Below, piece after piece: positions 24,936-38,649 of a DNA stretch of 64,000 bases (positions are counted from its first letter, which is position 1; each line of letters opens with the position of its first letter). Source of the DNA: Serinus canaria (taxonomy: Eukaryota > Chordata > Aves > Passeriformes > Fringillidae); NCBI RefSeq assembly GCF_022539315.1, contig NC_066315.1:21365649-21429648 (forward strand), written 5' to 3'. A program made the position numbers and the translations under genes. Under the pieces are notes generated by a model that made no database searches, was not told the origin of the DNA, and was given only the letters and a program-made list of their open reading frames with translations.

Positions 24936-27900
24936 AGTCCCATCTGTTAACTGTTGCAATTGAGTCATAGGCAAGAGCAATTGGAGCTGCCCACACAAAA
25001 TGGCAGGAAGATGCTGCTTTTGTGTGAGTCTGCTGGAACCTGCATGCTCACCCTGGAGGAAGGAGCTCCAGGACTCTGCTGTACCAAGGGGCCTTCTGCC
25101 TGCTCTGACCTTCATGATCGTATCAAGTTTCAGATATTCAACATATTTGCTATGTGCTTTGGGGCTTCTTGTAACTCTGGGTTTGATTGATTTGGCAAAA
25201 AGGTTTGGTAACTTCACAACTGAGCTGTTAGAGTTGCTGAAATCAGTGTTCCTGCTGTCACTGCAAATGATCTGGAAAGGATGCATATTTTCAGAAGGAC
25301 ACTTTTGGGGAGCAACATAGCAGGGGCTGTAATGAAGCTGTTGAAAAATAAAAACTCATATTTCAAAAAGTAATTTTAATTTCTCTGTACATTTTGTAAA
25401 ATGAGCTTCTGAAGCCTGATTTCCTCTGAATGTTGATACAGTCTCATGTGAAACTTGGAATGGTTTGTCCTAAACTGTTAAAGAGAGAGCCAAAGGAAAG
25501 TACGTGTGTTTTGTTGTTTTGCTTTTTAAACTCTGACGGGTGTGCTACTTAAATATATTTGCTACCACTGCTACTTAAATAAAATGAAGTTTAAGCAAGA
25601 CATATTGTCCCAGTGTAAATCAATTTATTTCATGTTATTACAGTTAATTGCATTTAGCACAGCTTTCTCTGTTTCTAAAAAAGTGTGTATTAGTAGTGAG
25701 TGACGGAGTCTTGGAACACGAGGACAGCAGGATGAAGGTAGCTAAATATGAAGTAAGGTGTTTCACAAGCAGTTCTGAAAATTAACTGAGGGTCTGAATA
25801 TATAATCTTAACCAAGTTATTTCAGCAGTAAGTCATCAAGCCACAGAGGTGGCAGATTTTAAGCCAAATGAGTCTTCAACACAAGAGCAGAAAGTAGCCC
25901 AGACCAGGATTCCTGGGGGAGACCCTCAGGCTTGAGCATATTCTTATGCTGCTCCAGGAACCCAGGCTGGGAAGATGCTGTGCAATGGCTTTGCCTGACT
26001 GAGAGGATTCCTGGCTTGGAGTGCAGCTGCCTTTCACAGACCCTTTCTGCACATGATGTAGCCTGGGCAGCAGAAACAGGAGAGCTATCAAGGTGAAAGC
26101 CACATCTTCAGAGTCCAGGCTTTGTTAGTGCTAATGTAACATGCAGTTCCCAGGACATTTTGCCAGGAAATCCCTCTGATTTGTGGAAAAGGATAGGCAT
26201 GGTTCAAAAGTAGCTTATGGCCTGCAGAGCCATCTGCTTCTACCACTCTCTATGTTGACAGCAAGTTTAGCACTGCATCCCTAAGTGGATCGTGAAATCT
26301 CACCCGTTCTGCTTCACAGTTACCTTTTTGATTTTCTAAAAGTCCTTTCTACCAAGGGAATTGGAGCAGTGGTTCTCAAAAACACTTTGGCTGAGATTCC
26401 TAGTTAAAAAGAGATTTTAAGAAATTCCACCCACTTCACTGCAGTTTTAGCATGACAGTAACAAAAATGAGTTTCTAATCCAAACTCCAAGGTAGGCAGC
26501 AGTTTTTATATGTAGAACACTCATTGAAACGAATATGAAATGTATTTTGCCTGGCTTTGGTATTGCAGCTAACATAAAAATCATCATGTTTTAAAGGAGT
26601 AGCTGTACACTATGAGTTGCTTTACTTAGCTCAGCTATTATCTTGCTGTTACATGCTGTTTGAGACCCAGGCATTTTGGGCACCATGTGAATGTAACTGC
26701 AAAATAATTTCAGCCTAATTTTGATATTAATTTAATGGCTAGAAAAATGAGCTCGAAATGTAAATATTAATTAGCTGGTATAATTCTTACTTGCTTCAAT
26801 TTTTCTTTATTTAGCTAGCAATTCAGATGGAAGTATCTGATTGAATGGTCCAAAACTGAAGTTAAAATCCTTCTTGTTCACCTTGAATATCTTAGCATTA
26901 GAGTAACTCCACCATTTCTGAGAGAAACTTGAGTCTGCAGATAAGCTGTTTTGAGTTGCCATTTAAGGCAATTGCATTTTAAATTTTTTTATTTCCTATG
27001 TATTGCATCCACATGTGTATGGGTACAGGACATTAATGTGTCTGTAGAATTTAATTGTAACTACACGGAACTGTCACTATTTTGCTGTGGTATTTGTTGC
27101 TGATCCTGTACTAGAGCAGTGGACCCAAAGTCCTTTTGTCTTTATAAACGTCTAAGGCAACTGAACTGACCCCTTGTCATCCTTGCAGTAGACCCCTGGT
27201 TCCTTCAGGATGGGTGCTGTGGGGCTTCCTAACCTCTGCACTTCCTTTGCTCTTTAAAGGGGGGTTGCACATTGTGCTTGGCCAGCTGATGGCTGGAGGT
27301 TTCCCTTGTGATGTTACATTAGCACAAGGCTGGCTGGGAATTCAGGCTGGCTTTGAGCAGTAATAGCAATCTACTGTCCTTTTACCCCTTCCCTTTAGTA
27401 ATTTTGCAACTTCAAGAGAACAGCTGACCACTTGTGTTGTTAGACCTGTTGTTGAAATAAATAAATCAGCCTTCCTGTATAACTGTGTGCTGCAGATTGT
27501 GAGTGTATATAGATACACATCCTTTGTGTTATGTGGGCTGGGTTTTTTTTTTCAGAGTCTTAATGTGAAGAAGGACCAAAAAAGTAAAAAGCAGTTTTGA
27601 TTTAGAACATATGCTCAGCAAGGCAGAAAGGATACCTTACTTTTATATTGCAGAATGTTAATTTCCCAAATCTCAGGACATGTTGAAATTATGTGAACTT
27701 TAAAATGAAATGTATAGTGATTTAGATAAGTGAATGTCAAAATAAGACATAAGTTGGAGATACTGAATATGTTGCTAAAAATTGGTATTTATAGATTTCC
27801 TACAGCTGTTAAATTTGAGAAGGAAAGCTGAGGAATCTGTGTCTCTAATTTACATGTTTACTAGAAGGTTAACACTATGGTATTACTCACTGGAATTGTA

Positions 27901-28261
27901 TTTATGACTATGGTAGAATATGTTTTAAATTTATTGGACTAGTTCTGTTAAAGTAATGATTAACTATTGAATACTGCAATTTTTCTTAGCAACTCCTTTG
28001 TAAATGTGAGAACAGAATAAATTGCAAATTAACAAAGAGAAGATATCCCTGCATGAAATACATGTTTTCTTAACTTCAAGAAAGTATCTGTAAACTTGGC
28101 TTTTGAATGGGTTTCAGGGAAGTGATAACAACTGGTACTGTCAAGGAAACTTCTAGGTTGATGCTGTCATTTTTAGTGTCATTAAATGTACCTTGTGTTT
28201 TCAGTTTAACTTAGCATACATGTGTATGTGCATAACATGCATCAACCTTTTATCTGCTATT

Positions 28262-28370
28262 TATAGAATCTATAAGGTTGGAAAAGTCTTCTAAGATCAT
28301 CGAGTCAAATCATTAACAAGCACTGCCATGTTCATCAGAAAGCCATGTTCCCAAGTGCTAACACTATATT
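28262..28370 (-). mobile_element. CR1 LINE 3'-end fragment, eroded
   Basis: The + strand shows tatagaatctataaggttgg, ctaagatcatcgagtcaaat, cattaacaagcactgcca and agccatgttcccaagtgcta. These match, with many changes, the reverse complement of the CR1 3' region that also appears at 4681. The right limit is uncertain. The insertion is old and non-coding. Confidence 0.75.
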
Positions 28371-30350
28371 CATTCTGGGCACAACATATAATAGAGCATA
28401 TTTTACTCTTTTAGAAGTTGATCATTGGTCTCATATATCTCCTTTTTCATTTGCATCCCAGCAAATTTCCCAGCACATCCTGGTAATGCAACATAAGTGT
28501 AGCATCTGTATGATTTGGGTATTTAGAAAGGCCTTCCTCCTGCTTCTCCTCTAAGCATTGTTTGCACACAGTAGATCACTTTCCAGACATACAGCTGTTT
28601 GTTTAAACCAATATAATAATAGTTTATAATGCTTGCTTAATGCATAGACTAAGTAGCTTACAAAATATTCATGTTGCTGTCTGTGCCAAGGAAGCAGAGC
28701 ACGCCACTGGAATGTTTTCATTTCTAAATATCTGCTTGTCAGTGGGAAAGTGGCTGTATTTGTCCAACTGAAAATACCAGCAGCCCTTGTGTGATGGTGT
28801 TACTTCTAAGTAGATGTGTGTTTGGTAACACAGGTATAAAAACAGACAAAACAGGTAAACAGGTAAAATGAAAGAATTGGAGGGATTCTTTGCTGAGGGA
28901 AAGAACTTGAGCAGAGTGCTGTTTACAGCTATAAATATCTAGAATAGGCTTATGCCAGAGTAAAAGCAGTAAGTCTTTTATGTTGTCAAATGGACAAACT
29001 AGTAATTAATGTCAGCATTTGCTGAATTATAGAACCTTACAGAACCTTACATGCTCTGACTGGGCTCTTTTAGGTAGGCCATATGTGTATTACTTACGTG
29101 GGATTTTTGATTCAGCAGAATGATAAAAAATAAACCAAAATCACAATGCCAATGTAATTTGTACTTTGTTAATACGAAATACATTAACAACAATAATTCT
29201 ATTGCTACACCAATATGTGGTACATGTTCTTGGTCTCTGTAATAAGCTCACCATCATGATGCTGACCATCACCAGCTGCTGAGAAGGAATGCGTGGGTTG
29301 AAACCAGCCCACAACTATCTCTGATTTTATTTGTTTATGTTGCTAATTGTTCAATTCTTACAAGCCTTGCTGGTCTGAGCCATGTATATATGCCTTCCCT
29401 GTGCTATTTTGGGAGACATTCTCAATTTTTTAATGAACTTGGAGAAATATTTGATCCACTCAGCAGTGGTGTAGTCAATTGATTCACTCAAATGACATAG
29501 CTGTTCATATAACACAAAGGCCACCCTCGGGTGCCATTTGTGTTGAGATACAGTCAGCCCTGTTTGCAGCAGCTGTGGTCAATCCCAGCCTGCATTATTT
29601 CCTGAGCTTCAGGGCACATCTCCCTTGCCCATCTCCTCTCAGCCTTCCTCTGCCATTTATTGGCCAGTCATAGCATTTTACATCAAGATTGATCACTAAA
29701 TAGAACAGATAATTCACTGTTCTGTTTGATCAGCTGTGATTCATTGATTTTTAGCATTTTGATTTGTGAACCCCAGGAGTCCTTCATCAGAGTGTTATTC
29801 CTTTCAGACACTCCTCTTAAATAGGCAATTATATACACTACCTAAACAGACAGGCTACTCCCAAGTTACTTTCACCCATTCCCAAAGCCTGGTTTGTGGA
29901 CCTCCAAACCTTCATTTCTAGCTACAGTGGTAATCATGTGTTTATGATAAGCAGCTCTGGAAATCCGAGCTGCAAGGAGACCAAGAAATACAAAGGTATT
30001 CTCTTCTCCAGTGCTCTTCCCATCTTGGAAGGCAAGATAAGGTGTGTGAGCAGCATGTCAAACCCTCATTGTCACATTGTGGTTTTAATATACCACCATC
30101 TAAGTGAGTCTAAGAAAGATGAATGTTGTCAGTGTAACTGTACCTTTCTATTATGATTTTGAATTTGTGGAAAAGCCAGTAATTTCTGTTCTACATAATT
30201 GACTTCCAGTGTAGGGGAATAAAAAGTAATTTTTCAAAATTCACTGTTTCAATTTGATTAGAATTATTTTTCTCGTGAAATCATAATGGCTCTTAAAAAT
30301 AATCCCCTGCCAAAAATTTAGATCACCATGGCTACTACCGTAATTTAAAC

Positions 30351-30377
30351 TGACGCAAGTTTTGCTTGCTGAGTCAG
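30351..30377. promoter_or_regulatory. Possible bZIP (AP-1/Maf-like) site pair
   Basis: TGACGCAA at 30351-30358 is followed by TGCTGAGTCAG at 30367-30377. The second contains the AP-1 core TGAGTCA preceded by TGC, as in a Maf recognition half-site. Two close bZIP-type words, one with a retained CpG, may mark an intronic enhancer, but short motifs like these also occur by chance. Confidence 0.2.
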
Positions 30378-31690
30378 TTATGTATGCTCTGCATATATGT
30401 GCAGTCATCATAGCTGAAGTATAGACAGTACAGCAGCCTGGTTCAAAAATATTAATTGAAAAATTAATTGACTTGGATCAGAAAGCTTCTTCTATGTGAC
30501 TGAGATTGGATGAAAGAAAAAACAAAGTGTAGTGATGAATGACCATGTATTAAGCTGGGGTTGCTTTACAGTGTTAGGATAAAGGGAACTGTAACAGGTC
30601 CTATTTTATTTAAAGTTTTTATTGATTGTCTAGAAGAAGACCTAGCTCACAGGTTAATTAAATATTTAAGCTATTCCAAATGAGGAAATAGAAATATTAT
30701 TTTGAACAGAAAAATCTCAAGAACTTGGAAATAAATAATTTTGGAGGATAGGAAAATTTCAGTATAGAAAGTTGGGTGGCATTTAATGTTGGTGTATTGT
30801 GACAGAAGTCACAGGAAGTGTCATGTAGAGATGTTAATAAAAGGAAGCTTTTTAGGGTTGGGAGGAAACAACAGTAACCTCCTCCATCCACCCAGTCACA
30901 AATACCAACTGACTGTAGAGGTTTTTAGGTGTTCAAGAGCTGTTATAAACATTCTGTAATGCCTGTGCAAGTCTGTCCTGCTTCATACCAGCCCTTTCCT
31001 GGCATTGTCACAAGCATCCTGTAGTTATGGAGCCAGGAGATTTTACTGCTGTGGTGCCAGTATGCAGCAGTAGAGGCTGGGAAGTTACTGGACAATCAGT
31101 ATGGGATTTGGAATTTAGGCAGAATAAAGATTTACTACAACAGTACATGCCAAATATTGATCTTAAGCTTATCTAGGTCAGGAGATGGGCAGGTGCCCTT
31201 CCAAAGGGGGGCAACAGAGCTGACTGAAATGCCTGTGAACCAGCAGGGGTGGTCCCAAATCCTTTCTTTTCCTCTGCCAGTGTTGCACTTGGCCACCACT
31301 CTCCACCCCCACACCTGCCTGTTCTGCTGATTTTGGCACGTGGGGCTGCTTTGATTCAGCAGTTCAGCCTGATAAGCTGGCGTTGAGCCACGCCGTTTGT
31401 TAGGCTGGTGCAGTGCTGGGTTAGTAAATGCAACCAAAGCTGCAGCAGGTCTGAGGAGGAGTGGGGTAGCCCAAGAGAAGGAGCAAGAGTCCACAGCCAG
31501 GCCAAAGAGGTGGGGAGGGAAGGGTTTTGCTGTGGAGTAGCTGAACAGTAATGCTGCACTCCTCATCACTCTGCAGAGCTCTCTGCTCAGGCTGGCTGGG
31601 TTGGAGGATTGAGATGGTTACCATGTGCAGCTTCACCTACAATTTAATTTTCCTGTCTGCCAGCTGGGGATAACCTCTCAAAGGAATGAA

Positions 31691-31797
31691 GCGATTATAA
31701 ATCGGCTGTCGAGGTATTTGAAGAAAGGGTATGTGCAAGAGCCTGGATAAAGTTCCAGCGCAATGTTCGCCTCTGTCTGTGCATGAGCTTACGTCAG
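31691..31797. promoter_or_regulatory. CpG-retaining patch with CRE-like motif, possible enhancer
   Basis: Six CpG dinucleotides occur between 31692 and 31793, in an intron where CpG is otherwise rare. The patch ends with TTACGTCA (31789-31796), a CREB/ATF-type site. CpG retention suggests an unmethylated or conserved element. It is not GC-rich, so it does not look like a classic CpG-island promoter. Function is inferred only. Confidence 0.3.
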
Positions 31798-32425
31798 TGA
31801 ATTACTGAGATGAAAGTGGAAGTTTGCACTGCAGGCTGCAATGGGAATGTAGAGAGCCTCTTGAGATGGGTTTGTCTGAATTGTTACAGTGGTTTGTTTA
31901 AAAACAAACAACCCAAGTAAAAATACCCTCTTCCAAAGTGATACCTAGCTTTGCTTTCACAACAGGCTTTGGAAATTAGAGATTAAACCTAAGATTAAAG
32001 CCACGTTAAAATGAGGGGGGGAAAAAAGTGCTTGTCTCCTCACTGCCCCATTGAACATACATTGGATTGCTTGAACACAGAATACATCTGCTTTAAACTG
32101 CTTTCATCAGATGCATACTTTTATTAATAGACTCAGGATAAAGTTGTTTGGAGAAAATGTAACACGTGCCTTTGTGGCTAAGCAAATCCAAGCTTTCCCT
32201 TTCTGCACTCCCCCAAACTAGGCTGATGGTGCACTAGGTATAAAGCTGGCTTAAAACCCCAAGCAGCTGAGCTCAGTGTGATGTTATCCTCAGAGCTGAT
32301 GTCACAAAATCAGCTGAGGTCTTGAGTCAGTAGAGAACTCTAATGCTGAGCAACTGGAAAATATCTGTGCATTAACTTCTCATTTCATATTGATCCCCAA
32401 ACAGAGTTTCAAAGAACTCTATTAC

Positions 32426-32447
32426 AAAAAAAAAAAAAAAAAAAAAA
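32426..32447. repeat. Poly(A) run, 22 bp
   Basis: Twenty-two uninterrupted A residues. No recognisable retroposed gene or SINE body precedes it, so I treat it as a simple homopolymer rather than the tail of a retrocopy. Confidence 0.9.
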
Positions 32448-32671
32448 GGGATTACTTTTTCATGTCTTGTAAAGAATACATTATGCGTGTGGCTTGAAAC
32501 TCAACTTCCATCTGCCTTCCATGACAGTATTTTATTTAATTCCACGTCTAAGAGACAAGGTTTGGAAATGAAATGAGTTTGTGTCATACGCAGTTCCTGT
32601 AGAGATCAAAGGCAGACCTGTTAATGCAACTATTGCTATTCATGAGTTTCATAGCTGTGTGAGTTTCAAGT

Positions 32672-32840
32672 TAATTATAAATGCTTGTTTAATCACTTAA
32701 CAATAGGGTATCGGAGTCTCATCTGGGCATAATGCATATGGCTCCCACTTTTTTTAATTAAAGCAAATTCCTACCTTTTTTCCCAAGAAATTAATTTTGG
32801 TGGTAATGCTCTAGGCTCTAGCAGGTCAGGATATGCAAAT
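32672..32840. promoter_or_regulatory. AT-rich homeodomain/POU motif cluster, possible enhancer
   Basis: Two TAATTA homeodomain cores (32672-32677 and 32755-32760), a further TTAATTTT at 32791 and a perfect POU octamer ATGCAAAT (32833-32840) lie within 170 bp. Such mixtures are common in conserved non-coding developmental enhancers inside long introns. AT-rich DNA yields TAATTA by chance, so this is a weak call. Confidence 0.22.
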
Positions 32841-35800
32841 CTTCTTTTACATGTTGGACTGTTGCATGATGGATGTCTTTATTTTATTATCCTGTAACTG
32901 CCCCTCCCTCCCCTTTGAACACAGGGGTTGTACAGTAGCCTGGTTTTCATTGTATGTGTCATAAATTGCTCTAGTTCATAGAGTAGAATTCTTTTTGTGA
33001 CATGTTACTAAAAATTGTGTGCATTATCCCCAGGACATAATGCATTGTGAGATTAATGTATTTATCATTTTAGTTTATGAACACTTTGTTTAATGGGTTT
33101 TAAACCTGAAGAGGTAAGTAGGGCACCTGTCTGACCTTCATATCACAGACAACTGTGCTGTATTTGAAGACTGAGGATTAAGACTAATTATTTTAGTTAA
33201 GATAAATGATTTCAATCCCCTGGAAATTAAATTCTTGTGCACTAGGGGTACCAGCCACAGTGCCAGCAATGCCTGAGGCACTTGGAGCAGCAAGGATTGC
33301 TAGATGAGAAATACAGATGAATCTACTTGAGCTGGAGAGAAGGGTGAAAAAGCCTCAAGTTCTACCTGGGTGTAGCTTCCTCCACAATCCTGGATCCTGA
33401 TTGTCCTCAGAGATGAGATGAGCAGAATGCTCTGATCAGGCACCATGTGGGGGCTTCTCCGTGTCAGCCAAGAGTGTCATATGCAGTTGTCATTGCACTC
33501 TGCTGTTTCTGAGGAAGAGCAAGAGAGAGGAATAAAAGAAAAACTCAGAAATCCATCAGTTGTGCTTTGGAGGAAGAAAGTTCCTTCTTGACTTCTGAGG
33601 TGTGGGGTTAATTATAGTCATCACACTGCAAGTGCCCAGTGATAGTCATCCCCTGGACCTCTAAAGTACAAAGTGTTCAGCACATTCAGATTGCAATGCT
33701 AAAAAGAAGCACCCCAAGCAAACACTTGGGCTGGCTTCATGAATGTTCTAGAATCAAACATTATTCTCTTAACTCTTGACATTGATTATAAGCCTTAAAC
33801 ACCTAGAACTAAAATTAAAGCTGTTAACCCCAATTTTTTCTCACAGCCTGAGTCTACTATCTAGTAAACTCTTCTCTTGTTGCCAAGAAATGACACCTGA
33901 ATTTGCTTAGGTTCAGTGTACAGCTGTTGGCTGTCTCTGTCAGCAAGACTAAAGGTCCTCAGCTGACTTGATCTTCTGCAGTTTTGTTGTTATGCACAGT
34001 GATCCAGCCTTCTCTTGCAGGAAGAGGAGGTCATGCTCTTCAGATGGTCAGTCCCAAGGCTGCTTCACTGTCCCCTGGGTTTTTATCTGTCTCTTCTCTG
34101 AACCCTTCTGCTTTCCAAATCCCTTCTGAACCTGGGTCTGAGAACCAAGCTGTGTTGTAGTCCTTACTGGATTTCTGACTACTGTAGTAAGGAACTTTTT
34201 CCCGATGCCAGGGATTGCACAGCCTTGGTATCATTCTCCATTTGCTGAACAGGCCCTGAGCAGACCTCCTGTGTCCCATCCTCTGCATGGTTGGGTTCCC
34301 TGGAAAGCAGTGCTGGACACTCAGCCCAGCTGAAACCTGAGTCACCTGTGGTGGAGGGGAGAGTTGTGTAGCACTACTGATTTTCCTGTATGAGGGCCAG
34401 AGCCAGTTCTGAGTAGAGGATGTCATCATCTTCACTGCAAATCTTGTTCAAGCACGTGTAGTTTGCCATTTGAGGTCCTGCTTGAGAACTTACTTTCAGC
34501 TGAAAACATCAGTGAAGGTCAGAGTCTGTTTACTTCTAGAGGGATGTTACATTCACATTTCCTTTTCTTCATACAAGCTTAGTCTGCTGCTATTTTAAAG
34601 TGTGATTGTCAGTAGAGCCTTCTTGATGTAGCACATTAGGAAGATGCAATATGTAAATGCTAGAGTTGGCATCTGTGGCTAAAGCACAGGGAACACTCCT
34701 TTTCTAGGAAAATGTTTTCCTTTAGATAGATGAAAATCCTATTGTTTGGCTGAGGATTGACCTCACACATGGACAAAAGGTTAAGAGACAGAAAGGCTTA
34801 TCCATTTGGCACATAGGATTCAAAGCTAGGCATGCTGCCAGTAAGCTCAATCAGAGCAGAGGACACAATTTTACATAAAGTTCATAATGGCTTTTTTTAA
34901 ATGAGCAGGAAGCTTTCTTTTTCTAATCAAAACATAGATAATTTAAATATCTCTTTCTTTGGTAATATCCTGACATTGTCCATGGATAAGGGACCCCCAA
35001 AGGAAAAGCTAAGTGATCACAGCTGCCTGTGTCAGCCTGCTCCCAAAAGAGATCATCTGTCCAGCACACATCAGTGGGAGTCTGCCTGACAGAGGGGTGT
35101 GTGCACAGAAACCAAATTGCAGGCTTGGGATCTAAATAGGATTGTGATCTTTGATTTTCAGTCTGTGTCATAGCTTTTCTCTGTTTATTCCAGTATATGG
35201 AATCTGACAGTTTGCCTTTGCTCAGGTCGCTCAGGATTTTATTTTCTGTGTTATATTACTGACTTAAAAAGAACCAACAAACAAACAAAGCCCCAAACCT
35301 CCTAAAACCAGTGTTTTTCACTTTTCAAGAGTTCAGTTATAGAAGACAGCAGTGATGATAGCAGGAAACCATTCCCCAGCTGAGAGTTCACAGTGATGTA
35401 AAGAGCAGTTGTGAGTATAAGAAGGGGTTACAAGTGAAGAAATGTTTTTTTTAAGGTTAATTGTATTTCAGGAGAGGCAGTAGGGTTCATAGAGCAGATG
35501 GCACAGGAAGGATTGCTCAGAGAAAGTTTAAACTTAGTAAAATCTCAAAAATCAGATTAAGAAGACAGATGGGATTCTGGATTGGAATGCTACCATTTAG
35601 GGATTTTTTTTGGTCTTTTTTTCACTTTCCCAAATTATAACCTTAAAGATGCTGGAGTTTTTTATACAGCTTACAATAATTTTAGTACTACACAGCTGGG
35701 AGGGTGCTGCACTTAAGCAGCTGTTTTCACAATAAGTAGTAGTTTTGGTTTGCACTCATTTGAAGAACAAGTGGGAGGTTTAGTGTTTAAAAGAAGACAA

Positions 35801-36366
35801 AGGACTATAAGAGAACAGATCTACACTAGACTTGCTTGAGCATACCTATACATCAGCCTTGATCTTTTTGTGGGATTTACCCCTGCATTTGCTGGTTTTG
35901 TTTTCTCTTTTCCCAATTACCTTCTTTTCCTACTTTGGGATTCTTGAAGCAGAGTTGAAGGGTTGCACTGTTTAACATCTGCAAATGGCCCATTCCTACC
36001 TGCACTTACAGACAGGGAGACACAGGCTTTTTGCCCTTCCAGAAAGGGTGTTTTTGCCTGTGGTTTATCTCCTGGAAATGACAGTTATCCTAAGTGGTTG
36101 TTGTTTTGGACCTGAATCTTTTCTGTAAGAATATAATGGCAGGACACACACTTGTGGTGCAGACAAGTGACTCTGGCTCTGTACCTGTGCCCACCAGTGC
36201 TACCAGCCAACAGGAAAGACATGCCAGACAGATGAGGTCTGATAGAGACACATTCACACCACACCAGTCAGGAGCCAGGTGCATCAGACAGGGCTGTGGC
36301 TCAAGCACAGCCTGTTCTGACTGTGGCTGGCTTGTCTGGGGAAGTGAGAGAGACCACAGCTGCCCT

Positions 36367-36404
36367 GGGTCTATCACCTCAGCCCAGGGTCTATCACCTC
36401 AGCC
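36367..36404. repeat. 20-bp tandem duplication
   Basis: gggtctatcacctcagccca occurs at 36367-36386 and again at 36387-36404, the second copy nearly complete. It is a recent small duplication with no evident role. Confidence 0.95.
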
Positions 36405-38622
36405 ATCTCTGCTTTGCTCTTAAATGAGGAAGCATCAGCACTCTTCACCTTTATCTCCCATTCCTCCAGGACCTCACAAGTAGCACAGAACAAAGCTCCT
36501 CCAGAACTCAGCAGACATTTCTACTGTACATACAATAGTGTGAGAATGAAGCAGGCTTGGTTTCCCTCATCTTTTGCAATGCTTTCAGTTCCCTGCCTTC
36601 ATCTGCAGCTGTGCTTCTTCTCTGAGTCCATGTGTCTTTAATTCTGTGTGAGCTCCTTGCTGTGGTAGGCTGCAGAACTCAGGAATAATGTACCTGCTTT
36701 ATTATACCCACAGTTTGCTGAGAGTTCCAACTAAAAAGCTTGCCAGATATTTTAAATACTCTATTCCTTAGTTTAAAGTAAGTCTTCTAAACAGCTTCTG
36801 ATTGATTTCATCCAGTGTACCTAGTCTTTCAATGTAAGACTTCCCTATTGATTAGAGATCAGACTGATCTTGAGTCACTTGTCCTTACTCTGCTGTCTTA
36901 TTTCCCTTCTCCAGTTCCCCTGATCCTCAAGAAGTGCCTGAATATATCCTAGCAAATGCAAAACTTACTGTCTCTTTTTATAGGTTTTTCTCATCACGTC
37001 ACTGTTTGAGAGGATGTTTTCTTCAATAATTTCCAGTTTTAAGCTTTTAATCATTCAGTTGCAGTGGAAATTACAGTGATAACGTAGGTTTGGTGTTCGT
37101 GACTTCACTGCTGCACTAGATAAGAAGAAGGAGCTGTCGCGTGGGAGAAGGCCCTGAATTAAGAAAATTGTATACATTTCACATGTTTGTCAGGGAAGAT
37201 AACACATGAAAAGGAATTAGGATTGTTCAGGCTGCTAGGGCTTTCTCTATCTGCTCAGGGAAAAGCATGTTAAATATCAAAAAGGAGAACACAAGCCCGG
37301 TGTCTGATCTAGGGACTGTGTTTGGAACAGCAGTTCCAGTCTGCTGCCTTTCAGGACATCAGCATTCTGTCTTGAGTGATTACCTTTGTCATTTCTGTTT
37401 AGAAGAAGGATTTTGGAAACCCCTGTCCTTCCTTATCAGAAAGAGAGAGGGATGCAGAAAGAGAGAAGTATGCAGAAAGAAGCCCATACATAGCTATGGA
37501 GTGGGAGATAAAGAAATTTCCTGTTGGAGATACCCATGGCTAGCTCTCTGATTTGGGAAGAGAAAGATGGATTTGTGAATACAGGAAATTATTTTTTTTT
37601 CTCGTGATCAATTTTAGTAGTAGTCTCTCTTCTAGAATTTTGAATGTATATAAGGAATTAAATTTATATGATCCTTCTGTTGTTTTCTTACCCTCTTCCT
37701 TATTTAGTATTTAATATTCCAGAGCTCCCTGGTTCCTTATATGTGGTTGTTTTTAGAGAAGGTTGAACTACCATGTTACTGAAATTGCCAACAGTGGTGT
37801 TCAGCTTGTCCTGTTCTCTTGCTTTTTCTTTAATGCACCACCCATAATTCTTAACCTCATCTATTCTTGCATTCTTTACTAAGAAATTCAAAGTGAGAAA
37901 TGCTAAGAGTGCAGCTATCTGGCTTTGGATCTAAGCTTATCCCTCCACTTTGAAAATTTAAACTTACACTGTTTGTCCTCCTGTTTGTAAATAGATGAAT
38001 ATATATATTTTCCTTCATTGATTAATGTGGCTGCCTTTCACATACTCAACATTTCACAAGTTGCTTGGTAGTCAAGGCAAGGTTTCTAAGGAGGCACTCT
38101 GTACTGGACATCAGAGTATGTGGACACTGCTTTTCAATGTACATTGCTTCCTTTGACTACTAAATGAAAAACTGGGAAGAAGTCCAGAATCTTTAATAGC
38201 TGGAATATATTTCATGCTGATCCCATCTAAATTGGCATCCTCCATTGCCAAGTTCTAAAGCAATGGCTACAATGATGATGAATTTCTCTAATGGGGTTTT
38301 TGTTCAGGGCTGCTTGATATTGGTGTTTTCAGTACTGTAGGATTTTAGAGAAGGTCTCTGCTTATGAAAGGGCCTAAGATATTGATCTTTCTGGCTTAAA
38401 TGCCCTTAGGACAGATGTGCTGATACTTTTGTGTTAGGTCCTCATGTCCTTTTAAACTTCTAGGTTGTTACAGTGTGTTTCTCCCCGTTCTTGGTTGTAT
38501 CATTTCGCTATTGAAACTCACCATAAAGATTTTGTTAAATTCTGTGTTTTCTTCTTGGTGTCATGTCTGGTTGACCCAGGGCTTAAACCAAAATAAGTTC
38601 TTATAAGGCATTAGTAATAGAG

Positions 38623-38649
38623 CAGAACTGTACCACCAGTACAGTTCTG
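38623..38649. repeat. Perfect 11-bp inverted repeat, 5-nt loop
   Basis: cagaactgtac (38623-38633) is the exact reverse complement of gtacagttctg (38639-38649), with the loop cacca. It is a minor hairpin near the end of intron 1. Confidence 0.9.

Noticed and set aside
31135..31569. 144-codon open frame on the minus strand, the longest in the window
   Set aside because: It overlaps two other minus-strand frames in GC-richer sequence, and the predicted protein resembles nothing I know. Chance is sufficient.
32426..32447. Poly(A) run considered as the tail of a retrocopied gene
   Set aside because: No coding or SINE-like body is recognised upstream and no flanking duplication was found.
34040..34435. 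131-codon open frame on the minus strand
   Set aside because: No recognisable family, no conserved-looking motif, no splice or promoter context; consistent with a chance frame in a GC-richer part of the intron.
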